Source: Streptomyces albofaciens JCM 4342 (lineage in GTDB: Bacteria > Actinomycetota > Actinomycetes > Streptomycetales > Streptomycetaceae). From it: a stretch of DNA of 64,000 nt. A model generated the notes under the pieces. It worked only from the letters and a program-made list of their open reading frames with translations, was not told the DNA's origin and searched no databases. The DNA lies in assembly GCF_008634025.1 (NCBI RefSeq), contig NZ_PDCM01000001.1:4620501-4684500 (forward strand), in the 5' to 3' direction. Numbering within the stretch: the first letter of the stretch is position 1; each line of letters begins with the position of its first letter. The position numbers and the translations under genes were made by a program. Shown here in pieces: positions 34,201 through 42,368 of this stretch.

Positions 34201-35166
34201 ATGGAGATTCTGCGCTACAGCGCCTTCACCGACCGGCCCGACGGGGGCAACCCCGCGGGGGTGGTCCTCGACGCCCAGGGACTTGACGAGACGGACATGC
34301 TGCGTATCGCGGAAGAGGTGGGGTTCTCCGAGACGGCTTTTGTGACCGCCACGGCGATTCCCGACCGCACTCACCGCGTCCGCTACTTCAGCCCTCGCGC
34401 GGAGGTCGACTTCTGCGGTCACGCCACCGTCGCCACCGCCGTCGCCCTCGCCGAACGTGGCGCACCCGGCACGCTGGCCTTCGAGACCAACGTCGGACGG
34501 GTCGACGTGCTGACGGAAGCGATAGAAGAGATAGAAGCGGCAGAGGTGGCCGGGGCGGCGGAAACGACGGGAACGGCGGAAACGACGGCAAAGGCGAGAA
34601 CGACGGAATCGGCGGAAACGACGGAACCGGCGGCAACGAAGGAACCGGATGGCCGCGGCTTTCGCGCAACGCTCACCAGCGTTCCCGCGTCCTCGGAGCC
34701 GGTCGCACCGCAACACCTCGCGTCCGCGCTCGAAGCGCTGGGCTGGTCCAGGGACGACCTCGACCCCGCCTTCCCCGCTCATGTGGCTTTCGCCGGCAAC
34801 CACCATCTGATGCTGGCGGCCGCTTCCCGGGAACGCCTGGCCGACCTCGACTACGACTTCGAGGCGCTGGAAGCGCTGTCCCGCGACCAGAACTGGACCA
34901 CCGTGCACCTTTTCCACCGCCAGACCGACACCCTCTTCCACGCCCGCGACCCCTTCCCCCTCGGCGGAGTCGTCGAGGACCCGGCGACCGGCGCGGCGGC
35001 CGCCGCTTTCGGCGGCTACCTGCGCACGATCGGACGGGCAGCGGTCCGCACCCCCATCACGGTGCTCCAGGGCTACGACATGGGCCGACCGAGCCTGCTC
35101 ACCGTCACCACCGACGCGTCGGATCTGCGCGTGAGCGTGCGCGGCCAGGCCGTCGTACTCACCTGA
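34201..35166 (+). CDS. PhzF-family epimerase/isomerase with in-frame repeat insertion
   Basis: 321 residues. PhzF-like enzymes isomerise small metabolites by proton transfer from a Glu. That residue is present at position 44 (GFSETAFVT). Other family blocks are GGNPAGVVLD, RYFSPRAEVDFCGHATVATA and the second-lobe EDPATGAAAAAFGGYL. Residues about 103-150 (34507-34650) are an insertion of AETTGTAETTAKARTTES type, coded by near-repeats of GCGGAAACGACGG, and fall in the linker between the two lobes. AAGG precedes ATG 34201. The divergent LysR regulator probably controls it. Substrate unknown. Confidence 0.9.
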   Translation: MEILRYSAFTDRPDGGNPAGVVLDAQGLDETDMLRIAEEVGFSETAFVTATAIPDRTHRVRYFSPRAEVDFCGHATVATAVALAERGAPGTLAFETNVGRVDVLTEAIEEIEAAEVAGAAETTGTAETTAKARTTESAETTEPAATKEPDGRGFRATLTSVPASSEPVAPQHLASALEALGWSRDDLDPAFPAHVAFAGNHHLMLAAASRERLADLDYDFEALEALSRDQNWTTVHLFHRQTDTLFHARDPFPLGGVVEDPATGAAAAAFGGYLRTIGRAAVRTPITVLQGYDMGRPSLLTVTTDASDLRVSVRGQAVVLT

Positions 35167-35183
35167 CCGGTGGTTCAGGCCGA

Positions 35184-35268
35184 CCGAAAGCCAGGCCCAC
35201 AACCCGTAGGGCGAGCCTGGCTTTCGGCTGTACCCGTAAAGCGTTTCCCGGAGCGCTCCGGGAAACGC
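35184..35268. terminator. Double bidirectional terminator between PhzF and chitinase
   Basis: CCGAAAGCCAGGC (35184-35196) pairs perfectly with 35215-35227. Then 35241-35268 is a 28-bp perfect palindrome beginning GCGTTTCCCGGAGC. They fill the gap between two convergent genes and can end transcription from both sides. Confidence 0.8.
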
Positions 35269-35275
35269 CTTCCGG

Positions 35276-37564
35276 TTACGGGAGCCCGCTGTCGATTGCC
35301 TTCATCAAGGTGCCCGTCGGTGTGTCACCGGACATCTCCCAGACCATGGCGCCCAGAAGCCCCTTGAATTTGACCCAGTCCGTCTTCTTTCCGATTGACC
35401 ACGTGTCGTCGAACGACCACCACTGACCGCCCGCCCCGGTGTATCCGTACGTCGAGACGGACTGTTCGTCGTGGTACACGGTCATGTCGGGGACATTGGC
35501 CAACAGGTTCTGGTAACCCCGGATGCCCGCCTCCTCCGGGAACTGGCCCGGGGCCGCGCCGTCCGCCGACTGCCACTCGCCGTGCACCCCGCCGTCCGCG
35601 ACGGACTTCCAGCCGCGCCCGTAGAACGGGAAGCCGATGGTCAGCTTGCGCGGGCTGACCTTCGCGTCCAGATACGTCTTGACGGCGCGCTCGACGCTGA
35701 AGTCGAAGTCGTACGGGTCCTGGGCGTCGCGGTACAGGTTGGCCTGGTGGCCGGTGCGCTTGGGCTCCCAGGAGTTGTCGCTGCCCGAGCCGTGGAAGTC
35801 GTAGCCCTGGACATTGGCGTAGTCCAGCGACTCGAAGATCGTGGACAGGTCCCAGCCCTGCTGGATCTTGGCGGGGTCGGCCGGGGTGAAGGCGGTCAGC
35901 AGCTTGTGCTCGCCGCCCAGCGCGTCGAGCTGCCGGCGGAACTCCTTGATCAGCAGCGCGAGGTTGGCCTTGTCGTTCGGGCTGTAGTGGTTGCCCGGAT
36001 GCCCCTCGGCACCCGGCCACTCCCAGTCCAGGTCGATCCCGTCGAAGACGCCCGCGCCCGTTCCGGGACCGCCCGCGCCGTTGTAGACGGGCAGATTGCC
36101 CTTGATCCACACATCGATGCAGGAGGCGACGAACTTCTTGCGCGAGGCGTCGGTGGCCGCCGCGTCGGAGAAGAACTTCGAGTACGTCCAGCCGCCGAGC
36201 GACATCACCACCTTCAGGTGCGGGTGCTTGGCCTTGAGCTTCTTGAGCTGGTTGAAGTTGCCGCGCAGCTTGCCCCAGCCGTCGTCCGCCACCCCGTCCA
36301 CCGACTGCGCGGCGGGGAAGGCGCGCCCGTAGTCGGCGTCCGCGTCGCCCGCGCCCGTGCCCTCGTCCGGGTCCTGCGGATTGCCCGAGGTGCCCTTGGT
36401 CACCCCGGCCAGGCAGGTCAGGTTGGCGGGGTCGATGTTGGCGAAGGCGTAGTTGATGACATCGAGTTTTGCGGCGGCGCCCGAGGTGTCCAAGTTCTTG
36501 ACGAAATACTGGCGGCCGTAGATGCCCCACTGCGCGAAGTAGCCCACTTTCAGGTACTTTCCGGGCCCGGCCACGTCGTCCGTCGTCACGGTCAGGGCAT
36601 TGGACGCGGGCGAGGCGTTCTCGGCGGCGTCGCGCGCCTTCACGGAGAAGGTGTACGCGGTGGCCGGCGTCAGACCGCCGACCATGGCACTGGTGGTGCT
36701 GCCGGGAACCGTGGTGGCCAGTTCGGCGCCCCGGTACACGTCGTACGCCACCACGCCGACGTTGTCGGTGGCCTTGTCCCAGGCCAGGGAGACGCTGGAG
36801 GAAGTGGTCGCGGTGCTGCGCAGGCCGCCGGGCGCGGACGGCGGCACGGGATCGCTCGCCGGATCCACGGTGCTCGTGGTCACCGGCGCACTCGGCGGCC
36901 CGGTGTTGCCGCGCCGGTCCTTGGCCCGGACGGTGAACGTGTAGCGGGTGGCCGGCGTCAGACCGGTGACGGTCGCGCTGGTGCCGGCCGAGGTGGCGAC
37001 CGTACGGCCCTCGCTGAGCACCTCGTACGAGGTGACCGGGTAATCGCCCTGGGACGCGGCCGGCCAGCTCAGCGAGACGCTGCGCGCGGTGGTGGCGGTG
37101 ACCTCGGGCGTGCCCGGTGCGGACGGTGGCACGTCCGGGGAGCCGTCGCACTTGTCCCCGTTGACGGTGCAGGTGGCAGGCGTACCGACGGGCCCACTGG
37201 CGATGAACCAGTAACTGAACGGATCGGTACTGCCGCCGGCCGGAACGGTCGCGTTGTAGTGCGCGTTCTTGACCGTTACGTGGCGTCCGTTGACGGTGGC
37301 GTCGCCGTTGTAGTGCCCGCTGATGGTGACGCCGGCCGGCAGGTCGAATTCCAGGGTCCAGCCGGTGACGGCGGCGGAACCGCCGTTGCGGACGACATAA
37401 GTGCCTTTCCACCAGGAGCCGTTCTCCTGTGCGGTGAAGGCCGCGGTGAGCGTGCCCGCCGCCTGGGCGGGGGCTGCCGGGCCGGTCAGCATGGCGGCCA
37501 CGGCCAGGATCAACGTGGTGAGCAGGGCCGCGGCTCTGCTGCGGAATCTGCGCCGGTCTTTCAT
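35276..37564 (-). CDS. Secreted chitinase: CBM2 + two FnIII + GH18
   Basis: 762 residues, hydrolyses chitin outside the cell. ATG 37564 has AGGGG six bases upstream, and the signal peptide ends near residue 36 (AQA). Domain order: cellulose/chitin-binding CBM2 (about 37-140, with WKGTYVVRNGGSAAVTGW and Cys pair), two fibronectin III domains (PPSAPGTPEVTATTARSVSLSW; PPSAPGGLRSTATTSSSVSLAW), and the GH18 barrel from about 340. The GH18 part carries SLGGWTYSKFF and the catalytic DGIDLDWEWP. The order matches known Streptomyces bacterial-type chitinases. Its promoter contains a DasR-type site, so N-acetylglucosamine control is probable. Confidence 0.97.
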   Translation of the reverse strand: MKDRRRFRSRAAALLTTLILAVAAMLTGPAAPAQAAGTLTAAFTAQENGSWWKGTYVVRNGGSAAVTGWTLEFDLPAGVTISGHYNGDATVNGRHVTVKNAHYNATVPAGGSTDPFSYWFIASGPVGTPATCTVNGDKCDGSPDVPPSAPGTPEVTATTARSVSLSWPAASQGDYPVTSYEVLSEGRTVATSAGTSATVTGLTPATRYTFTVRAKDRRGNTGPPSAPVTTSTVDPASDPVPPSAPGGLRSTATTSSSVSLAWDKATDNVGVVAYDVYRGAELATTVPGSTTSAMVGGLTPATAYTFSVKARDAAENASPASNALTVTTDDVAGPGKYLKVGYFAQWGIYGRQYFVKNLDTSGAAAKLDVINYAFANIDPANLTCLAGVTKGTSGNPQDPDEGTGAGDADADYGRAFPAAQSVDGVADDGWGKLRGNFNQLKKLKAKHPHLKVVMSLGGWTYSKFFSDAAATDASRKKFVASCIDVWIKGNLPVYNGAGGPGTGAGVFDGIDLDWEWPGAEGHPGNHYSPNDKANLALLIKEFRRQLDALGGEHKLLTAFTPADPAKIQQGWDLSTIFESLDYANVQGYDFHGSGSDNSWEPKRTGHQANLYRDAQDPYDFDFSVERAVKTYLDAKVSPRKLTIGFPFYGRGWKSVADGGVHGEWQSADGAAPGQFPEEAGIRGYQNLLANVPDMTVYHDEQSVSTYGYTGAGGQWWSFDDTWSIGKKTDWVKFKGLLGAMVWEMSGDTPTGTLMKAIDSGLP

Positions 37565-37671
37565 GAGCACCCCTGTGAGTGTGAGTGGTACAGGGTGTGA
37601 GAACCGAAGTGCGCATCCCCGGCCGCGCGCCAGGGTGGCGGGTGTGGCGCCGGGTGCCGTATGGCAGTCGC

Positions 37672-37700
37672 ACGATAAAAGGTCTGGACCAAGGCGTCAA
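37672..37700 (-). promoter_or_regulatory. Chitinase promoter with DasR-like (dre) site
   Basis: On the minus strand TTGACG (37700-37695), a 17-base spacer and TATCGT (37677-37672). The spacer contains TTGGTCCAGACCTTT, close to the dre consensus (A-Y-TGGTCTAGACCA-R-T). Overlap of dre with the promoter core is the known layout of Streptomyces chi genes. It overlaps the last bases of the 2H phosphoesterase gene. Confidence 0.75.
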
Positions 37701-38437
37701 CGGCGGGGGCAAGAGCGGGGGCGTGCGCAGTCAGCGGCGCCCCCTGAGTCAGTCAGCGGTGGTCCCTGAGGCGGTCGGCGGCGGTCCCTGAGCCGGTACG
37801 CGGCCCGGTCCCGCCAACGAGCTCCGTCCCAGACGATGAGGTGCACCGCCCGGACCCGGCGGCTGAGCGGCAGTCGGGGCTCCAGTTCGGCCTGTAGCGC
37901 GTCGTATGCGGCGTCCTGCGTGGCAGGGCCTTCGCTGTTCGCGACCGTCAGGTGCGGGGCGAGTCCCGCACCGAATATCCCCCGATAAGGCACCGCCTCC
38001 GGCCATCGCCGAGTGAGGTCCTTGGTCAGCGCGGTCACGGGGTCGTGCGGCCACGGGTCGAGACAGAGCACGCCGGGATAGCGGCGGAAGGCGTCGAAGG
38101 TGAGCGTGAAAGCGTCGTGCCCGGCGAAGAGGCCGGTCAATTCGCGATCGGTGGCGGCGTCGATGCGACTCTCGTGGACGAATGGGTACAGCACGGTCAC
38201 ATGGGCCGGAAACCCGGCCCGGACCAGCGGATCGGCCTCGGGGACCTTGATGGTGAACGCGGTATCGCCCGGAATGTCCGGCCAACCTGAGGCGGTGCCT
38301 TCCCCCGCGCTTTCGCCTGCGTCCGTACTCCCGCCCTGGCCCGTACTCCCGCCCTGGCTCGCACTGCCGTTCCCGCCCGCGTGCTCGCCCGCGCTCGCAC
38401 CTCCGGCGGCATCTTCGTCTGCGTACATCCATGCCAT
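37697..38437 (-). CDS. 2H phosphoesterase (2'-5' RNA ligase-like) with repeat insertion and altered tail
   Basis: 246 residues. The two catalytic H-x-T motifs are clear: HVTVLYPF and HLTVANSEG. Members act on 2',3'-cyclic or 2'-5' phosphodiesters. ATG 38437 starts MAWMYADEDA and is followed by about 40 residues of Gly/Ser/Ala repeats (GGSTGQGGSTDAGESAGEG) before the domain begins at FTIKVPEADP. The domain seems to end near WRDRAAYRLRDR. The remaining 30 residues are encoded by a 22-bp tandem array (37727-37793) and look like read-through of repeats. Function beyond the fold is unknown. Confidence 0.8.
   Translation of the reverse strand: MAWMYADEDAAGGASAGEHAGGNGSASQGGSTGQGGSTDAGESAGEGTASGWPDIPGDTAFTIKVPEADPLVRAGFPAHVTVLYPFVHESRIDAATDRELTGLFAGHDAFTLTFDAFRRYPGVLCLDPWPHDPVTALTKDLTRRWPEAVPYRGIFGAGLAPHLTVANSEGPATQDAAYDALQAELEPRLPLSRRVRAVHLIVWDGARWRDRAAYRLRDRRRPPQGPPLTDSGGAADCARPRSCPRR
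37727..37793. repeat. 22-23-bp tandem array at the 3' end of the 2H phosphoesterase gene
   Basis: Units 37727-37749, 37750-37771 and 37772-37793 share a CAGCGGYGGTCCCTGAG-like core. Because 22 is not a multiple of three, each copy shifts frame and the gene reads on through it into a novel tail. Confidence 0.75.
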
Positions 38438-38492
38438 GATCGCATCGGCAGATCGAGGTACGGACACTCCTCCCCGCCGTCGCGAAGCAACA

Positions 38493-39740
38493 TCATGGTC
38501 GATGGCTTCTCGACCACCGGCCCGGCCCCCGGCCCACCAGCAGATCGGCATCAACCGCCAAGCCGTCAACCCGCGCATTGCTCACGACCGCCAGTTCATA
38601 GTCGTGGCCGCGGCGGCGGCCGGGCTGCCACTGCCCGCCGGCGAGCGGCACGGTCGCGACGTTCGGCACCGGCCCCGTCCGCCAGTCCAGGCGCCCCGCG
38701 ACGGTCTCCAGGCAGGCGCGGCCGACCGCTTCGGCGACCGCAGCCGGGTCGTCGGGGTCGTCGGCGGTGCGCAGGGCGTACGCGGCGACTTCGTACAAGG
38801 CGTAGGCCAGCCCCAGAGGCTGGAGCCACTGCCTGCCGGTGCTCTGCTCGTACGCATCGGCGAGCTCGGCCGCGGTCATGCCGTCCAGGGAGGAGCGGTG
38901 GGGGTGGGCCGGAGTCCAGTAGACCAGCGTCGCCACGTGCGCCTGCGCGGGCTGTCGGCCGCCGGCGGTGACGGAGGGAGGGTAGGCGAGCCAGCGTGAG
39001 CAGGTGATGAGCCGGGGCGCGACGCCGTGCTCGTCGGCAGTGGCACGGAAAAGGGCCAGGTCACGGCCGGTGGCCGCGCTCGTGACGATGTCGGCACCGG
39101 CCTCGGCGAACGCCGTGACATGGCCGGTCAGGTCGGTCGCGGGCTCGGTGTACGGGAGCGGGTCCACCAGGTGGTGGCCGCGAGCCCGGGCGACGGGCGC
39201 GAAGCCCCGCCGTACATCGCGTGACCAGGACCCTTGCGGTCCGTCGTTCCACAGGCAGCCCACCGTGCGCCCCCGGCCGCCGGCCAGTTCCCAGAGGTCC
39301 GCGAACGTTTCGGCGATGGTGTCGAGTCCCCAGCAGAAGTGATACGTGAAGCGGAAGGGCGCGGCGTCGTCAGCGCCGCGCCCGTAGTAGTAGACCTGCC
39401 AGGGGAAGGTGCTCGATACGCACGGCACGCCCGCCTCCTCGCAGGCGTCGGCGACAGCCGGCAACACCTGCGTTCCGGCCAGCGTCACCACGATGTGCGC
39501 ACCCTCGTCCGCGACCAGCTCACGTACGGCCTGCCGAGCACCCTCAGCCGTGGACCGGCTGTCACGGCTCACCAGGCGCACTTGGTAGGCGCGTCCTCCG
39601 TTCACGATGCGGGTGAGCCTCGGTCGAAGAAAGGACACCACAAATGCCAGCGGATCTCCCAGCCCCGCCAGCCGCCCGGTGCGCGCAGCCACCGCGCCCA
39701 CCACCAGCACGGGTTCCACCACCCGATCAGGTACTCGCAT
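38493..39740 (-). CDS. Type I periplasmic-binding-fold protein without signal peptide
   Basis: 415 residues resembling branched-chain amino-acid binding proteins (Peripla_BP_6): EPVLVVGAVAARTGRLAGLGDPLAF at the start, then RLVSRDSRSTAEGARQAVRELVADEGAHIVVTLAG and ADIVTSAATGRDLALF. GGAGGGG precedes ATG 39740, and the protein begins MRVPDRVVEPV with no signal peptide or lipobox, so it appears cytoplasmic. There are no ABC permease or ATPase genes nearby. It could be a ligand-sensing domain of a regulatory system or an orphan receptor whose export signal was lost. Confidence 0.75.
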   Translation of the reverse strand: MRVPDRVVEPVLVVGAVAARTGRLAGLGDPLAFVVSFLRPRLTRIVNGGRAYQVRLVSRDSRSTAEGARQAVRELVADEGAHIVVTLAGTQVLPAVADACEEAGVPCVSSTFPWQVYYYGRGADDAAPFRFTYHFCWGLDTIAETFADLWELAGGRGRTVGCLWNDGPQGSWSRDVRRGFAPVARARGHHLVDPLPYTEPATDLTGHVTAFAEAGADIVTSAATGRDLALFRATADEHGVAPRLITCSRWLAYPPSVTAGGRQPAQAHVATLVYWTPAHPHRSSLDGMTAAELADAYEQSTGRQWLQPLGLAYALYEVAAYALRTADDPDDPAAVAEAVGRACLETVAGRLDWRTGPVPNVATVPLAGGQWQPGRRRGHDYELAVVSNARVDGLAVDADLLVGRGPGRWSRSHRP

Positions 39741-39996
39741 CTGCCCCTCCGGACGCCATTCACATGCCGTTCCGGAACAACTGGCCGATGGGCACGATCG
39801 GCACGTGCGCTCACTCTTTCGGCGGGAGGCGGGGCAGAGGGGGAGGCAGGAGAAGCGGGAGAAGAAGGGAAGGAGCCGGGCCGAGAACCGGCCGGCGTGC
39901 CGTCGCCGACGGGCGAAGTGATACCTGAGGAACGCGAGACGCGAGAACGCGAGACCGAAGACGCCTCTGCGCAACTCCGCGGGCGCAATCCTCCGC

Positions 39997-40368
39997 TCAG
40001 GCAGGTTCGAAGAGCAGAGGCTTGCTCAGCGTGGAGCGCACCGGAGAGCACTCGATGCGTTCCACGACCGCGGGCCGGTGGACCTCCATCGCCGGGTCCA
40101 GACTGAGCTCATACCGGAACCGCGTGGTCGAAGCCTCGCGCTCCAGGTGCACTCGTACGCTGACCTGGGCGTCGGTGACGCCGAGATCAGCCAGTGCCAT
40201 CCGTGCCGAGATGGTCATGCACGTGGCCAGCGACGCTTCCAGCAGTTCGTGCGGCCGCATCCCCGCCGAACCGCCGACACCGCCCTTGATCGTGTCGGCG
40301 CGCCCCTCGTTGCCGCCCGCCTGGAACCTGACCTGCCAGGGCGTCGGAAGCGCCACAGCCTCGACCAT
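39997..40368 (-). CDS. OsmC/Ohr-family peroxidase-like protein
   Basis: 123 residues. OsmC fold with the two redox Cys: one in EASLATCMTISARMAL and one in VERIECSPVRSTL. GGRADTIKGGVGGSAGMRPHELL is the typical active-site entry with its conserved Arg/Glu neighbourhood. ATG 40368 has GGAGAGG upstream and is preferred over a GTG nine codons earlier. Such proteins detoxify organic hydroperoxides with a thiol reductant. No OhrR regulator is adjacent. It runs head-to-head with the disrupted DJ-1 gene. Confidence 0.88.
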   Translation of the reverse strand: MVEAVALPTPWQVRFQAGGNEGRADTIKGGVGGSAGMRPHELLEASLATCMTISARMALADLGVTDAQVSVRVHLEREASTTRFRYELSLDPAMEVHRPAVVERIECSPVRSTLSKPLLFEPA

Positions 40369-41062
40369 CTTCTTCGCCTCTCCGCCGGAAACCAACGCAC
40401 CGGAAGCGTAGCGAGCAGCTCACATCATGAGAAATATGATCCAGATAGTGGAAGGGCATCCCCTACGGACAGCGGCCGCGTCGTCACTACGGCCTTGGCG
40501 AGAACCCGTTGAGAAGTGTCACTTCAGCCACTGGGAGACGCCGTCGGCAGGCGGTTACGTTCGGCGCGTACCCGGCACAGACCGGACTTCTCTCATGGGA
40601 AGGACCCTTCCATGCATGCTCAGTTCGTCTTGTTCGACGGCTTCGATCCGCTCGATGTCATCGCCCCGTACGAGGTGTTGAGCGCCGGCGGCGCCGCCTC
40701 CTCGGGCGCGGTGAGCGTGGAGCTGGTCTCCGCCGAGGGGCCGCGTGAGGTGGTCAGCGGCATCGCCGGGCTGGCGCTCCGCGCCACGGCCGCCCTCGAC
40801 CCCGGGCGCCCCGGCCTGGTCGTGATCCCCGGCGCGGCGGGCCGTATGGGAGATCCCGATGAGGTCGGCGAAGTTCCCGAACAGGAGGCGGGGGCCGGGC
40901 AGGGGCAGCAGGAGGACACCATCCCCGTACTGCTGGGCCGCACTCTGACCACCGAGCTGCCCGCACTGCTGCGGACCGCGATGGCGAATCCCGACGTGAC
41001 GGTCGGCACCGTCTGCGGGGGCTCACTCGTCCTGGCCATGGCCGGTCTGCTTAGACGTTGTT

Positions 41063-41560
41063 TCAGTTGGTGAGCTTGCGATAGCTGATGAGTGCTGCGG
41101 CGATGCCGACGAAGGCGAGGAAGTGCTCGGCCTTGCGCTCGTAACGGCGGTGCAGGCGGCGGCAGCCGGCCAGCCAGGACACGGTTCTCTCAACCACCCA
41201 ACGGTGACGGCCCAGCCGCTGTGAAGACTCGGCACCCTTACGGGCGATGCGGTGACGGATGCCCCGCTCACGAAGCCATCTTCGCAGGTGAGGGTAGTCG
41301 TAGCCCTTGTCGGCGTGCAGCTTGGCCGGCCGTCGGCGGCGAGGCCCGCGGCGGGAACGGATGGGCGGAATGCCACGCACCAGCGGCTGCAGGCCCAGGC
41401 TGTCGTGCGTGTTGGCGGCGGAGATGCCCAGCGACAGCGGCAGCCCGTTGCGGTCGGTGATCAGGTGGATTTTCGATCCGCTCTTGCCGCGGTCGGTCGG
41501 ATTCGGTCCGGTCAACGGCCCCCTTTTGCCGCCCTGAGGCTGACGGAGTCGATCGCACAC
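41063..41560 (-). CDS. IS5-family transposase, downstream frame (orfB)
   Basis: The frame supplies the DDE core after the frameshift: GPNPTDRGKSGSKIHLITDRNGLPL, LHADKGYDYPHLRRWLRERGI (second Asp) and RHRWVVERTVSWLAGCRRLHRRYER with the catalytic Glu, ending LISYRKLTN. It overlaps orfA by about 49 bases. An ATG at 41560 opens the frame, but ribosomal frameshifting from orfA is the expected mode of expression in this group. Confidence 0.9.
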   Translation of the reverse strand: MCDRLRQPQGGKRGPLTGPNPTDRGKSGSKIHLITDRNGLPLSLGISAANTHDSLGLQPLVRGIPPIRSRRGPRRRRPAKLHADKGYDYPHLRRWLRERGIRHRIARKGAESSQRLGRHRWVVERTVSWLAGCRRLHRRYERKAEHFLAFVGIAAALISYRKLTN

Positions 41561-41871
41561 CGCGACCAGTCCAGCTCACCGCGGGCGCCCAGCTCGTCGA
41601 GGAGCACCCGGTGGAGCCTGGCCCAGACACGGCCCCGGCTCCAGTGGGCGAAGCGCCGGTAGACGGTCGGCCAGGCCGGACCGAAGACCGGCGGCAGCTG
41701 CCGCCAGGTGCAGCCCGAGGTCGCCACGAAGATGACCGCGGCCAGCACCTCACGGTCCCCGGACCGCCGCCGGCCACCGCCCTGCGGACGCCTGACCTCC
41801 GTGGGCGGCACCACCCGCCGGAACAACTCCCACAACTCATCGGGAACCAGCCGTTCCACCAAGCCCACCAT
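41512..41871 (-). CDS. IS5-family transposase, upstream frame (orfA)
   Basis: 119 residues, MVGLVERLVPDELWELFRRV to SLRAAKGGR. It contains the N-terminal DUF4096-like domain (VLAAVIFVATSGCTWRQLPPVFGPAWPTVYRRFAHWS) and ends with the first catalytic Asp region, DWSRCAIDSVSLRAAKG. Full transposase needs a -1 shift at the run of four A and five G on the minus strand (41527-41519) just before the stop, joining it to orfB. Protein alone lacks the DDE core. Confidence 0.9.
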   Translation of the reverse strand: MVGLVERLVPDELWELFRRVVPPTEVRRPQGGGRRRSGDREVLAAVIFVATSGCTWRQLPPVFGPAWPTVYRRFAHWSRGRVWARLHRVLLDELGARGELDWSRCAIDSVSLRAAKGGR

Positions 41872-42368
41872 GAACCGCTCAACGACTCGCCAGCACCAAA
41901 GGAAACGCTGTCTTAAGGGACGCTACGCCACCACCCACCACTTGGGCATGAACATGCTCGATGCCGCCGGCGTCCACGCGGTGAGTGCCCGTGTCGTCGA
42001 CGACGGCGACCTCGTCACCGGCGCGGGCGTCACCTCCGGACTCGACCTGGGCCTGTACCTGCTGGAGCGGGAGGTGGGGCCCCGTATAGCCCACGCCGTC
42101 GAGGAGCTCTTCGCCCATGAGCGCCGAGGCACCGTCTGGCGGAACAAGGGCCCGGAACCCGCTCGCTTCTGACCTGAGCCCCCTTTCCTTCTTCCTCTCT
42201 CCCTCCCACTCCCTCTGCGCCGCCTTCCCGCACCACCTCACACCGTGACGTGTTCTGTCGCCCTCGCTTCCAACGGGCAGGGAGAACGACTACCAGGACA
42301 TGTCCCAACAGCGAGACCGGCTCCGGACATCGGCAAGGAACTCCGCCCGAACCGCTTAGAGTTGAGCG

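Larger units (their letters stand above)
41054..41912 (-). mobile_element. IS5-family (IS427-group-like) insertion sequence, 859 bp
   Basis: Terminal inverted repeats: GACGTTGTTTCAGTTGG at the left end and GACAGCGTTTCCTTTGG (complement) at the right, 12 of 17 matching. The target duplication TTA flanks both ends (41051-41053 and 41913-41915). Two overlapping transposase frames on the minus strand fill the element. Size, two-frame layout and TTA-type target fit the IS427 group of IS5. Both ends are intact, so it may still be mobile. Confidence 0.93.
40612..42172 (+). pseudogene. DJ-1/PfpI-family gene split by an IS element
   Basis: The 5' part (40612-41053) reads FVLFDGFDPLDVIAPYEVLS and VVIPGAAGRM and carries the nucleophile-elbow block VGTVCGGSLVLAMAGLL with its Cys. 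The 3' part (41916-42172) continues GRYATTHHLGMNMLDAAGVH, then DGDLVTGAGVTSGLDLGLYLLE. Removing 41054-41912 and one copy of the TTA target duplication restores GLLKGRYATTHH in frame, giving a 232-residue protein of normal DJ-1/PfpI (GATase1-like) design. As it stands the reading frame ends within the IS, so the gene is inactivated. A Glu/Gln-rich stretch (EVGEVPEQEAGAGQGQQ) in the 5' half looks like an additional insertion. Confidence 0.93.
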
